Shown one piece after another: positions 25,924-34,495 of a DNA stretch of 64,000 nt. Position 1 is the first letter of the stretch; each line of letters opens with the position of its first letter. The translations under genes and the position numbers were made by a program. This stretch comes from Paraburkholderia fungorum (GTDB lineage: Bacteria; Pseudomonadota; Gammaproteobacteria; Burkholderiales; Burkholderiaceae). Under the pieces are notes generated by a model. It searched no databases. It had not been told where the DNA came from and worked only from the letters and a program-made list of their open reading frames with translations. The DNA is taken from NCBI RefSeq assembly GCF_900099835.1, contig NZ_FNKP01000002.1, forward strand, positions 1,612,001 through 1,676,000. Reading direction: 5' to 3'.

Positions 25924-26700
25924 TCAATCGCCGAAGATATTGAAATTGAAGTATTTCGCGGCGACTTTCTGATAAACGCCGTCCTGCCGGATCGCCACGA
26001 TCGACTGATTGATCTGCGTCTCGAGTGCAGTATCGCCCTTGCGCAAGCCGATCGCGACATCGCCCGCCACACGGCTGTCGCTAACCGGCTTGCCGACGAG
26101 CGCGAAGCCCGCGCCACGCGGAGTCTTCAGAAAACCGAAATCCGCCTGCACGGCTGCCTGGAACGCCGCATCGATCCGGTGCGTCACCAGATCCTGATAG
26201 ATCTGATCCTGCGTCTGATACGCGACCACCGTCACGTTTTTAGGCGCCCATTCGGCGTTCGCATAACTTTCCTGCGTCGAGCCCTGCACCACGCCCACGC
26301 GTTTGCCTTGCAGCGCCTGCGCCGTCGGCTGAAGACTCGAACCCGCAACGGCAATCAGCGCCGAGCTGCTCATGTACAGGCGATCGCTGAAGTCGATCTG
26401 CTGACGGCGCGTCGGTGTTGCCGACATCGCCGACAGGATCGCGTCGAACTTGCGAGCCTTCAGCGCGGGAATCATGCCGTCGAAATTCTGCTCGATCCAT
26501 ACGCACTTCTTGTGCAATTGCGCGCACAACGCGTTGCCGAGATCGATATCGAAGCCGACATACGATCCGTCCGGCGCTTTCGATTCGAACGGCGGATAAC
26601 TCGGATCGACGCCGAAGCGCAGCGTTTGCGGATCTTGCGCATGCGCGGCGAACGACGCCATTGTCAGCGCGCAGAGGGTTGAGTAGATCGCTTTTTTCAT
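25924..26700 (-). CDS. ABC transporter periplasmic binding protein, polar amino acid type
   Basis: A 258-residue family-3 solute-binding protein. The start at 26700 gives a signal peptide, MKKAIYSTLCALTMASFAAHAQ; a longer frame adds an implausible N-terminus. The mature protein begins with TLRFGVDPSYPPFESKAPDG, followed by GFDIDLGNALCAQLHKKC and RKFDAILSAMSATPTRRQQI, as in HisJ/ArgT-like proteins. No permease or ATPase genes are adjacent, so it must use a transporter encoded elsewhere. It lies between M20 amidohydrolase and PhyH genes on the same strand. Confidence 0.88.
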   Translation of the reverse strand: MKKAIYSTLCALTMASFAAHAQDPQTLRFGVDPSYPPFESKAPDGSYVGFDIDLGNALCAQLHKKCVWIEQNFDGMIPALKARKFDAILSAMSATPTRRQQIDFSDRLYMSSSALIAVAGSSLQPTAQALQGKRVGVVQGSTQESYANAEWAPKNVTVVAYQTQDQIYQDLVTHRIDAAFQAAVQADFGFLKTPRGAGFALVGKPVSDSRVAGDVAIGLRKGDTALETQINQSIVAIRQDGVYQKVAAKYFNFNIFGD

Positions 26701-26801
26701 GGCATTCCCGGTGGGGTCGTGTCGAAAGTAAATGGGCATCCATTTGCCTGCGGCGCCGGATGGCAATCAGCGCAACAAACTGGACAATGCAGGCATGCGG
26801 C

Positions 26802-27965
26802 TCAGACGAGAAAGTGCTCGACCAGTTCGACCCAGTAGCGTGCGCCGGTCATCAGAATGCTGTCGTTGAAATCGTATCCCGCGTTATGAAGCATGCAACT
26901 GCGTTCGCCTTCGCCGTTGCCGATGATCAGATAACAGCCTGGGCATTGCTGAAGGAACCACGCAAAATCTTCGCTGCCGGTGAACGGCTCTACATCGTTA
27001 AGCACAGCGTCGGCGCCGAACGCTTCGAGCGCGACATCATGAGCGAAACGTGTCATGTCCGCGTCGTTGACGAGCAGCGGATAACTACGCTCGTAGTTCA
27101 GCTCGGCGTGCGCGCCGTACACGGCGGCCTGCGCATGAATCACTTCGATAATGCGGCGCTCCAGCGTTTCGCGCACCTCCGCGCGCAATGCGCGCACGGA
27201 AATCTTCATATGCGCTTCGCCAGGAATCACGTTCGACACTTCGCCCGCGTGAATCGAGCCGACCGTGATCACCGCCATGTCGAGTGGCGCGACGTTGCGC
27301 GACACGATGGTCTGCAACGCGAATACGATCGCCGCACACACCACGACAGGATCGACGCTCTTGTGCGGCATCGCGCCGTGACCGCCGTGCCCCGTCACGC
27401 GCACCGTCACCTGATCCGCCGACGCCATGAACGGCCCGGCGCGAAAACCAAGCTTGCCGGCCGGGAATCCCGGCATGTTGTGCATCGCGAACACTGCGTC
27501 GCACGGATGCTGTTTCAGCACGCCCTCTTCCAGCATGCGGCGCGCGCCCGCCAGTCCTTCTTCCGCGGGCTGAAAAATCAGGTTCAGCGTGCCGTTGAAG
27601 TTGCGCGTTTGCGCCAGATGCGCGGCGGCGGCAAGCAGCATCGCAGTATGGCCGTCGTGACCGCATGCGTGCATCTTGCCGGGATGCACACTGGCGTACG
27701 GCAAACCGGTTTTCTCGGTGACCGGCAGCGCGTCCATGTCGGCGCGCAATCCGATATTGCGAGCGCCATCGCCTGCCTTCAGCGTGCCGACGAGACCGGT
27801 CGCGCCAAATCCGCGTTCGACGCTGTAGCCCCATTGCGTGAGGCGCTCCGCGATCAGATCGCTGGTCATGAACTCTTCGTAGCCGAGTTCGGGATGCGCA
27901 TGGATCCGCTGGCGCAGCGCAATCATCTCGTCGCCGCGGGCGAGAATATCGGGAGTAGAGGTCAT
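26802..27965 (-). CDS. M20D amidohydrolase (hippurate hydrolase-like)
   Basis: A 387-residue zinc/manganese amidohydrolase of the aminoacylase-1-like M20D subfamily. Motifs in order: HAHPELGYEE, GLRADMDALPVTEKTG, HACGHDGHTAMLLAAA (metal ligands), FQPAEEGLAGARRM (catalytic Glu) and a dimerisation domain at about 185-300. It cleaves N-acyl amino acids. First gene of the leftward unit with a binding protein and a PhyH oxygenase; divergent from a LysR gene that probably controls the unit. Confidence 0.9.
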   Translation of the reverse strand: MTSTPDILARGDEMIALRQRIHAHPELGYEEFMTSDLIAERLTQWGYSVERGFGATGLVGTLKAGDGARNIGLRADMDALPVTEKTGLPYASVHPGKMHACGHDGHTAMLLAAAAHLAQTRNFNGTLNLIFQPAEEGLAGARRMLEEGVLKQHPCDAVFAMHNMPGFPAGKLGFRAGPFMASADQVTVRVTGHGGHGAMPHKSVDPVVVCAAIVFALQTIVSRNVAPLDMAVITVGSIHAGEVSNVIPGEAHMKISVRALRAEVRETLERRIIEVIHAQAAVYGAHAELNYERSYPLLVNDADMTRFAHDVALEAFGADAVLNDVEPFTGSEDFAWFLQQCPGCYLIIGNGEGERSCMLHNAGYDFNDSILMTGARYWVELVEHFLV

Positions 27966-28167
27966 TCGCGCTGGGTCGCCTTGTTTCGAAAAGTGAACAC
28001 GTAGCGCTAACGTAGCCTGTCAGAAAAAGGACCGGGAGAGCTAGAATCGTGAACGCGTCAACCAAAAGTGAACACTTCGTCGCCGAAGGTTCGGCGTGCG
28101 GCGTCCCGCCTGCGCGCCCGGGCGTGCAGGTCGTCTGGCTGCCGCCGGATCCTGTTCAAGGAAAAGC

Positions 28168-29118
28168 ATGAAACTGCACCACCTGCGAACCCTCGTCGCG
28201 ATCGCCGAAGCTGGCGGCGTGCGCGGCGCGGCGCGCGCGTTGAACGCGTCGCCGGCTGCGATCACCAAGAATCTGCGGCAGCTCGAAGAGAGCGTGCAGA
28301 TGTCGCTGGTTACCCGGACTTCGTCCGGTGTGACGCTCACTGAGAGTGGCCAGACGTTGCTGGTTCATGCGCGGCTGATGGTCGGTCAGCTCGCGCGTGC
28401 GCAGGAAGCAATGGATACGTTGCGCGGTGTCACGCACGGCAAACTCACGATCGCGGTGACGCCATGGATCGCGATGACGTTCCTGCCAGACGCCGTGACG
28501 CGCTTCTGCGAGCGTATGCCGAACATCCGCCTCGAATTTTTCGAGGGATTGCTGTCCAATGCGAATCCGCGTTTGCGCGACGGCAGCCTCGATCTGTTCA
28601 TTGGCCGCCCGACGCCGGGCGCATCGGGCACGGAATTCGACTGTCGCCTGCTGTTTTCGTCGACATGTGCGTTGGTCACACGCGACCGGCATCCGCTCGC
28701 GAACGCCCGCTCGCTCGCTGATCTGGTCGATCTCGACTGGCTGTTGACGTGGGATCCGGAGACCGACACGCCCGGCTCCAACTCGATGTTCCACCGCTAC
28801 AACGTCGCGACGCCGCGCAAGATTCACGTCACACATTCGTTGTCCATCGCGCTGTCGTTGCTCAGGAAAACGGATATGGTCAGCGTGTTTCCGTGGCCGC
28901 TGGTCGAGGTGACAGCGGCTCGCGAAGGACTGTGCGCAATCCCGCTGAGAGAGGACGTCGAAGACGCGATGGTTGGTGTGATTTACCGTAGCGGCCATCC
29001 GCTGAGCGCCGCGTCGACGTGCTTTCTGAATTGCATGATCGAGACGATTCGAGAGGGCGTCGCATCGACATCATCGGAGACGCAGCACGTTCTGCGATCG
29101 GTGGAATTGTTGATCTGA
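28168..29118 (+). CDS. LysR family regulator, divergent from the M20/PhyH unit
   Basis: A 316-residue LysR protein. The start at 28168 follows AAGGAAAAGC and begins with the expected MKLHHLRTLVAIAEAGGVRG; the longer frame is discarded. The HTH covers residues 1-60 (AARALNASPAAITKNLRQLEES), and the effector domain begins near residue 90 (GKLTIAVTPW). The 200-base gap to the divergent amidohydrolase gene would carry the shared control region. Confidence 0.87.
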   Translation: MKLHHLRTLVAIAEAGGVRGAARALNASPAAITKNLRQLEESVQMSLVTRTSSGVTLTESGQTLLVHARLMVGQLARAQEAMDTLRGVTHGKLTIAVTPWIAMTFLPDAVTRFCERMPNIRLEFFEGLLSNANPRLRDGSLDLFIGRPTPGASGTEFDCRLLFSSTCALVTRDRHPLANARSLADLVDLDWLLTWDPETDTPGSNSMFHRYNVATPRKIHVTHSLSIALSLLRKTDMVSVFPWPLVEVTAAREGLCAIPLREDVEDAMVGVIYRSGHPLSAASTCFLNCMIETIREGVASTSSETQHVLRSVELLI

Positions 29119-29828
29119 TTTCGACCTGGCCTTGCCGACCCAAGTCTTTGACACGTGTGCAGTTGCTGCGTCACAGCGTCGATGCAAGGTCGCGGATCGA
29201 CTCGCGCAGGACAAGTCCGGTGACGTGGCGATGCATACCCCTGGTTCGCGTTCACGTCGGCAGCCGCCTTACTGCCCCAGGTAGGACTGAGCCGGGTTTG
29301 TCAGACGTCCTGCGGCGCCGACCGGATCTCGCAGTCAAATAAGCGGGCATGTCTACACGCTTACAGGTGTTGATCATTTGAGAAATTGCGAATGGGTCTT
29401 GTCGACGGCGGATTCAACAGGTCGATGCAACATCTGAAATCTGCGTGAGCAGCGGAGAGGTTGCAAATCAACCATCGGGCCTTCTGGGGCAGGATGTCCC
29501 CGGCGGCTTCGAATTGCAGCCACTGCCACGTGCGCGTCGATCATTTTCTTCATGGCCCATTCCTGCCGATCAGGGATGAACGCCGCCGGCCAGGCCTGCC
29601 GTTCAGGCCTCGCCACCGTGAGACAGTTTCCGACTTCTTTTCAGCGGTTCAGCCAGCCGTGATATCGAATGTCTCGCTTATAGCCGACAAATGAGAACTC
29701 AAGAGCCAAGTCGACCTGTTAAAGCACTGATCGGAACGCTCGACTGCAACAGCAAACTCCTCTCATCAGACGTCAACAAGTAGTCCGGTCAGTCATACAG
29801 ATCAAGCTACGGCACTTAGCTTCTTGAA
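29119..29828. other. Gene-free stretch with possible relics
   Basis: No intact gene. A minus-strand frame at about 29374-29616 reads like protein (ERQAWPAAFIPDRQEWAMKK, with continuation in another frame as AAHADFRCCIDLLNPPS), suggesting a frame-shifted relic that I do not recognise. The right end leads into the SnoaL/marR promoter. Confidence 0.4.
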
Positions 29829-29849
29829 ATATACAGCATTGCTGTATAT
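29829..29849. promoter_or_regulatory. Palindromic operator before the SnoaL-marR pair
   Basis: ATATACAGC (29829-29837) and GCTGTATAT (29841-29849) form a perfect 9-bp inverted repeat around ATT. It lies 59 bases before the SnoaL-like gene, whose downstream neighbour is a marR gene; MarR proteins bind such 16-21 bp palindromes. Confidence 0.65.
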
Positions 29850-29907
29850 TATCGTCACGCGCTCTCCTGCGGGAGTCGACGAATTTTCAAGGTAGTTAAG
29901 GACTGGC

Positions 29908-30321
29908 ATGTACACCAACGACCCCAAAGCTGTTGTCAAGCGATTCAATTACGAAGTAATCCGCGACGGCAATCGAGAAAGCTTCGAAGCACTCATGGCA
30001 CCCGACTTCGTCAACTGGTCTGCGCCAAGTGAGGCGACGCGAGGCGCCGAAACCATGTGGGCGACATTTGCTTCGGTGTTGCGCCCAGCAATCGCGGGCC
30101 TGGAGGTCCACATCCATGAGCAACTTTGCGACGGCGATAAGGTCACGACGCGAAAGTCGATCTCCGGCAAGCATGTTGGGACGCTGCTTGGCGCGGCGGC
30201 CACCGGCGAAAATATTTCCATCGACGTAATCGATATCGTCCGTATTCGGGACGGACAATACGTCGAACATTGGGGCGTGAATACGCTTGCAGCTGTCGTT
30301 GCGCGACTTCACAAACAGTGA
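29908..30321 (+). CDS. SnoaL-like polyketide cyclase-family protein
   Basis: A 137-residue protein of the NTF2-like SnoaL/ester cyclase group: FNYEVIRDGNRESFEALMAPDFVNWS, then GLEVHIHEQLCDGDKVTTRK and IDIVRIRDGQYVEHWGV. These small alpha+beta barrels bind hydrophobic ligands; many in bacteria have no known reaction. It is followed 11 bases later by a marR gene, and a palindromic operator lies upstream, so the pair is probably co-transcribed and autoregulated. Confidence 0.82.
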   Translation: MYTNDPKAVVKRFNYEVIRDGNRESFEALMAPDFVNWSAPSEATRGAETMWATFASVLRPAIAGLEVHIHEQLCDGDKVTTRKSISGKHVGTLLGAAATGENISIDVIDIVRIRDGQYVEHWGVNTLAAVVARLHKQ

Positions 30322-30332
30322 GTGCACCCAAC

Positions 30333-30779
30333 ATGAGTCGAAGTGACGTCTCAACCGCCCGCGCCGATGACCCCGCATTCCTGGGCGAGTCAATTCGCGA
30401 TGTCGTGAGCCGCCTCGTTAAGGTTGTCCGCGCGCAAAGTGGCACGCACTCGAACGCGCAGAACGAGACACTTTCGCTGCTGGAGCGGTCCGGCCCTGTC
30501 AGTATTTCAGCCTTGGCCGTGGCGAGGTCGGTGACACATCAAACGATGCGGCTGGTCGTCATGAAACTGGTCGAACAAGGGGTGGTAATCCTGCAACAGG
30601 ACGCTGAAGACCGCCGCGCTTACGTCGTGGACCTGACCGACCAGGGACGCGCACAGATTGCGCATGACCGGTCTGCACGTTCGCAATGGCTGACAGAGCA
30701 ACTGATAAAAAAGACGAGTCGTGAAGAGCGCGCGGCATTGGCAGTTGCCGTTCGAACCCTTCACAAGCTGGTTGACTGA
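30333..30779 (+). CDS. MarR family transcriptional regulator
   Basis: A 148-residue winged-helix regulator: ISALAVARSVTHQTMRLVVMKLVEQGVV forms the HTH and DAEDRRAYVVDLTDQGRAQIA the wing with its conserved D-x-R. The start at 30333 (MSRSDVSTARA) lies 11 bases after the SnoaL stop; a longer frame overlapping that gene is unlikely. Probably binds the palindrome at 29829-29849. Its ligand is unknown. Confidence 0.87.
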   Translation: MSRSDVSTARADDPAFLGESIRDVVSRLVKVVRAQSGTHSNAQNETLSLLERSGPVSISALAVARSVTHQTMRLVVMKLVEQGVVILQQDAEDRRAYVVDLTDQGRAQIAHDRSARSQWLTEQLIKKTSREERAALAVAVRTLHKLVD

Positions 30780-30857
30780 TCCGACCTCGCGGCGACTCCG
30801 TTGGAGCTAACCCGAAGTTGCCGGAGAGTTGGAAACAGGAGATGACAAGGAAGGTTG

Positions 30858-31176
30858 CTAGCAGCGATGACCGGTAGGTCGATACGGCAACCAGGATAGT
30901 CCGTCTGGCAGGGCGAAGAAATCATCCAGCGATTCAAAGGGACGCCGATGCACATTTGAGCTATAAAACGACAAGACGTCCTCCATATTTCGTAGAGCTT
31001 GTCGAGACTCGCGAGCCATTACCTCGATTGGATTGCAGGTCGGATCGCGGAAAAACATGGTTGCCCATTAATCTGGCTTGCCATCGAAACGTATCGTGGG
31101 TCATGTTCAGACGCGCGAGGCTCGACTCGCTCAAGATGAGCAATGTCGGCTCGCACGAGTGCCGACGCTCTCTCAC
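30858..31176 (-). pseudogene. VOC (glyoxalase-fold) protein relic with a frameshift
   Basis: One minus-strand frame reads CEPTLLILSESSLARLNMTH up to GNHVF; the next frame continues MFFRDPTCNPIEVMARES, the C-terminal metal-binding strand typical of VOC/glyoxalase proteins (FFRDPxGNxIE). Joining the two needs a one-base shift near 31040. The N-terminal half is missing. It ends against the next regulator gene. Confidence 0.6.
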
Positions 31177-32060
31177 TAGTCGAGCTCTCTCAAACTATCG
31201 TGCATGATCTCGATACGCTGCAAGTGATTACTGCCGTGCTCGAGCAGTCGCTGCGCAACCAGCGAGCAGATCAGATTCACGACTGCCGTCAGACCAATCA
31301 GGCTATCGAACAGCATCAGGCCGTCGGTCTGGCATCGGATAACCCATCGCGCCAGTTTCGCCGGTTTTCCCGCAATCACGTCGGACATGTAAAGGATGGG
31401 AACGCCCGCCTGCGCCAGCGCCGTAGCGATATGGCCGACAGCGGGCACCCGTCTACGTAAGCCGACCAGAACAACGATATCTTTTTCGCCCAGATCGGCC
31501 AGATACTCTCCGACCGTGTCACCTGGCGCGGGCAGAAGAACGACATCTGAGCGTACCTGGATCAGCTCGCGCCGGATCATCGTCGCCACCGTATAGCTGT
31601 GACGGTAGCCGATGACAACCACCCGCCGTGCGTGCGCCAGCGCATCGACTACCTCGCTCACTACCTGTGTATCGAGCGATCGGTACGTGTTGGCCAGGTT
31701 TTCAACTTCGTGTTGCAGATGCGCCTGAATCAGTTCATCGAGCGTGCTGTCTGCGCTTTTCCGGCCACGCCCCTGCAAGTACAGCGGCGAACCGCCGACC
31801 TGCGCCGCACGGGCAATCGCGCGGGCGTCGTCGTAGGACGCGTACCCCAGCTTCTGGAAAAAACGGGTAGCGGTCGCCTTCGACACCTGTGCACTCGTCG
31901 CGAGTTCGGTTGCCGTCTGCATCGCCAGTTGACCAGGTGCACTCAGGATCACGTCAGCAAGACGCTGATCGATTTCAGACAGCTCGTCGTAGCTCTCCGC
32001 GATACGACTTTCGACTGACTGCGCAACGCGCTCATCTTTTTTTGATTGGGCTTTCGGCAT
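31176..32060 (-). CDS. MurR/RpiR family regulator of the ureide-type operon
   Basis: A 294-residue regulator with an N-terminal HTH_6 domain (residues 15-90; ELATSAQVSKATATRFFQKLGYASYDDA) and a C-terminal SIS domain (about 135-280; VVVIGYRHSYTVATMI). The start at 32060 (MPKAQSKKDE) is chosen; the longer frame runs into the promoter region. It is divergent from a binding-protein gene that heads the DUF1989/allantoicase operon. Three copies of GAAAC-N4-GTTTC lie between them, likely its binding sites. The ligand is perhaps a ureide or purine breakdown product (inference). Confidence 0.86.
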   Translation of the reverse strand: MPKAQSKKDERVAQSVESRIAESYDELSEIDQRLADVILSAPGQLAMQTATELATSAQVSKATATRFFQKLGYASYDDARAIARAAQVGGSPLYLQGRGRKSADSTLDELIQAHLQHEVENLANTYRSLDTQVVSEVVDALAHARRVVVIGYRHSYTVATMIRRELIQVRSDVVLLPAPGDTVGEYLADLGEKDIVVLVGLRRRVPAVGHIATALAQAGVPILYMSDVIAGKPAKLARWVIRCQTDGLMLFDSLIGLTAVVNLICSLVAQRLLEHGSNHLQRIEIMHDSLRELD

Positions 32061-32199
32061 TCTGGCTATGAACAGGTTAGCGCGCGGAATCGGTGAGCAA
32101 GCAGCACCGGGATAGTGCGCACAGCGTGAAGTTGCACACATCGAGTGCAACTCGATGATTAATTTCCGGGATTCATTATAGATCGGTTGCTGCAAACGT

Positions 32200-32271
32200 G
32201 AAACTCATGTTTCTTAATTCACCTTTTAGAAACGTGTGTTTATAAGTAAAAACAGATGAAACACGCGTTTC
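32200..32271. promoter_or_regulatory. Three GAAAC-N4-GTTTC operator-like sites
   Basis: GAAACTCATGTTTC at 32200-32213, GAAACGTGTGTTTA at 32229-32242 (last base differs) and GAAACACGCGTTTC at 32258-32271. Centres are 29 bases apart each time, close to three helical turns minus a few bases. They lie between the RpiR gene and the divergent ureide-type operon. Confidence 0.7.
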
Positions 32272-32339
32272 ACGACATCGACTGGTATGGATCATGCATT
32301 ACGTCCTGCATCATCCATCTGTCAACGGGAGTTCCATCG

Positions 32340-33188
32340 ATGTCGAAGCGCCGCCTCTCCATTACCCACCTCGCAGCGTTGTTGTCGTTTTGCACGTTGA
32401 TCCACTCCGCCACCGCTAGCGCGGACACCCTCGACGACATCAAGAGCCGCGGCACGATGACCGTCGGCATAGACCCGACTTTTGCGCCGTATGAATACAC
32501 CGATGCCAATAACAACATCGTCGGTTTCGATCCCGCGATTCTTGCGGCGGTCGCGAAACACCTGGGCGTCAAGATCGAATATCAACGCATGGCATTCAGC
32601 GGCATCATTCCCGGACTGCTTGCGCATTCATTCGATATCGAGGGCTCGGCGCTGAACGTCACCGCAGAACGTGCGAAACGTCTCGCATACGTCGTGCCAA
32701 CCAGCAAGACCGTCAACGGCGCACTCGTGCGCGCGGATTTCAAGAAGATCCCGGCGAATCCCACTATCGAATCGCTTGCGGGCCTGACTGCCGCAGTGAA
32801 AAGTGCAAGCGCCCCCGAAAAGATCCTCACGCAGTTCAACGAAACATTAAAGGCCAAGGGCCTCGCACCGATCACGTTGATCAGCGTGGACAGCGTCGAT
32901 CAGACAGTCGCTGCATTGATGACTCGCCGCGCCGATTTCGTATTCGACGATATGACCGTGCTTGCGGGTGTGGTCAAGCAGAACCCTGGCAAACTCAAAT
33001 CGACTGGCGAACTCGGCCCGGCGCAATGGATCGCATGGGCGACCCGTCCTGACGATGCTCGTCTGAACAAGGCCATCAGCGACCAGATAATCGCAATGAA
33101 GAAATCTGGCGAACTCGCACAGTTGCAAAAGGCCAATCTCGGTGTGAGCTTCAATACGCCGACCTCCGACTTCATCCCCCAGCAATAA
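32340..33188 (+). CDS. ABC transporter periplasmic binding protein of the ureide-type operon
   Basis: A 282-residue family-3 binding protein. Starting at 32340 (ACGGGAG 10 bases upstream) gives a signal peptide MSKRRLSITHLAALLSFC..., cleaved after ASA. The mature domain reads GTMTVGIDPTFAPYEYTDAN, then GFDPAILAAVAKHLGVKIEY and HSFDIEGSALNVTAERAKRL, typical of polar amino acid or related small polar ligand receptors. First gene of an operon with DUF1989 proteins, two permeases, an ATPase and allantoicase, so the ligand may be a ureide such as allantoate (inference). Confidence 0.88.
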   Translation: MSKRRLSITHLAALLSFCTLIHSATASADTLDDIKSRGTMTVGIDPTFAPYEYTDANNNIVGFDPAILAAVAKHLGVKIEYQRMAFSGIIPGLLAHSFDIEGSALNVTAERAKRLAYVVPTSKTVNGALVRADFKKIPANPTIESLAGLTAAVKSASAPEKILTQFNETLKAKGLAPITLISVDSVDQTVAALMTRRADFVFDDMTVLAGVVKQNPGKLKSTGELGPAQWIAWATRPDDARLNKAISDQIIAMKKSGELAQLQKANLGVSFNTPTSDFIPQQ

Positions 33189-33203
33189 GCGTCGGCAAAT
33201 CAA

Positions 33204-33818
33204 ATGAAAGATCAAGCTCAGACTCTCACCGTCAAGGCCGGACATGGCCGGACATTTGAAGTAAAGGCGGGCCAACGCCTGACGATCATCGATGTCGAAG
33301 GGCAACAGGCAGCCGATTTCGTTGCAGTCGTTTCATCGAATCATGCCGAGAAACTTTCTCCGACCCATACCCGACGACAACTTGAAACGCTCTTTTTCAA
33401 TGTGGGCGATGCGCTGTATTCGTCGCTGGGACGGCCGCTGTTGCGGGTCGTCGTGGATACCGTCGGCGTTCACGATGCCAATGTTCCCGCCTGTGACGAT
33501 ACGCGCTTCACGGTCGACTTCAATGTGACGGGCCATCGCAATTGCCTCGACAACATGCATGCGGGCCTTGCGTTGTACGGGCTTTCGCCATTCGACGTGC
33601 CCGAGCCGTTCAATCTTTTTCAGAACGGCCCGGTCACCGCCGACTGCCGGATGCAGGTGACTGATCCAACGAGCAAAGCTGGCGATCACATCACATTCGA
33701 TGTCCTGGAAGACCTGGTGTGTGCAGTGTCGTCGTGTCCACAGGACATTATTCCCGGCAACGGGCTGAAAGTGACCGATATCGCCATCTCCATTCTGCCT
33801 TCGGCAGGCACCGCCTGA
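33204..33818 (+). CDS. DUF1989 (urea carboxylase-associated-like) protein, copy 1
   Basis: A 204-residue DUF1989 protein. Family landmarks: TVKAGHGRTFEVKAGQRLTI near the N-terminus, VHDANVPACDDTRF, GHRNCLDNM, EPFNLFQNGPV and CAVSSCPQDIIPGN with the conserved Ser-x-Cys-Pro-x-Asp. Relatives UCA1/UCA2 act as the two subunits of carboxyguanidine deiminase beside guanidine/urea carboxylase genes. No carboxylase is present here. The likely role is hydrolytic deamination of a ureide or guanidino compound, by context only. Starts 15 bases after the binding-protein gene. Confidence 0.82.
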   Translation: MKDQAQTLTVKAGHGRTFEVKAGQRLTIIDVEGQQAADFVAVVSSNHAEKLSPTHTRRQLETLFFNVGDALYSSLGRPLLRVVVDTVGVHDANVPACDDTRFTVDFNVTGHRNCLDNMHAGLALYGLSPFDVPEPFNLFQNGPVTADCRMQVTDPTSKAGDHITFDVLEDLVCAVSSCPQDIIPGNGLKVTDIAISILPSAGTA

Positions 33819-33841
33819 TCAAACCTGAAAAGAACTCGACT

Positions 33842-34477
33842 ATGTTGCTTCTTAAAGAATCGCCTTCACGTGCGGCGCTTGCGCCGCAAACCATCATCGT
33901 GCCTGCTGGCGAAAGCCGCGCCATTGAAGTTAAAGCCGGCCAGATCCTTCGCATAGAAGCAAAAGAAGCGGGTGCGGTCGCCTCGATGTTCGGCTTCAGC
34001 CGCACCAGCGACGACATCTATATGTCGGTCCATCACACCCGCGTCTTCAGCAATTCTTATGTGCTGGCAGCAGGCATGCGGATCGTTAGCAACCGCCGAC
34101 GCGCGATGATGGTGTTGGGTAAGGACTCGTGTGGCAAGCACGATCTGCTTTTGCCCGCATCCACGACTGCGTTCCTCATCGAACAAGGCTATACCGGACA
34201 GACCGGATGCGTTGAGTCAGTCAGCGAGGTGATCAGTGCACTCGGGCTGAAGCCGCCGAAGATGCCCGATCCGATCAATCTGTTCATGCATGTCGCGCTC
34301 CATCGGGACGGACGTATCGAACCACTACCCAATGCTACGCGCGCGGGCGATTTCGTCGCATGCCGCGTCGTGACGGATATGGTGTTCATCGTGTCGGCGT
34401 GCTGCACCGGAATCGCTGGCAACGATAAACCCGGCGAGCTGGAACTGTCGTCCGCAGAAGAACTCGACGAACTCTAA
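33842..34477 (+). CDS. DUF1989 protein, copy 2 (divergent active-site motif)
   Basis: A 211-residue DUF1989 paralogue. The start at 33842 is preferred because the open frame upstream overlaps copy 1. The N-terminal IIVPAGESRAIEVKAGQILRI and the INLFMHVALHRDGRIEPLP, AGDFVACRVVTDMVFIVSAC segments fit the family. Where the others have SxCPQD, this copy has SACCTGIAGN, so a conserved Pro and Asp are missing; the HRNC/xDNM segment is GYTGQTGCVESV. It may be a regulatory or structural subunit paired with copy 1 or 3, as in two-subunit carboxyguanidine deiminase. Confidence 0.75.
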   Translation: MLLLKESPSRAALAPQTIIVPAGESRAIEVKAGQILRIEAKEAGAVASMFGFSRTSDDIYMSVHHTRVFSNSYVLAAGMRIVSNRRRAMMVLGKDSCGKHDLLLPASTTAFLIEQGYTGQTGCVESVSEVISALGLKPPKMPDPINLFMHVALHRDGRIEPLPNATRAGDFVACRVVTDMVFIVSACCTGIAGNDKPGELELSSAEELDEL

Positions 34478-34495
34478 TTCTGGGAAAACGCCGCG

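Noticed and set aside
26415..28004. A 529-codon + strand frame opposite the amidohydrolase and binding-protein genes
   Set aside because: It spans an intergenic gap and is antisense to two clear genes.
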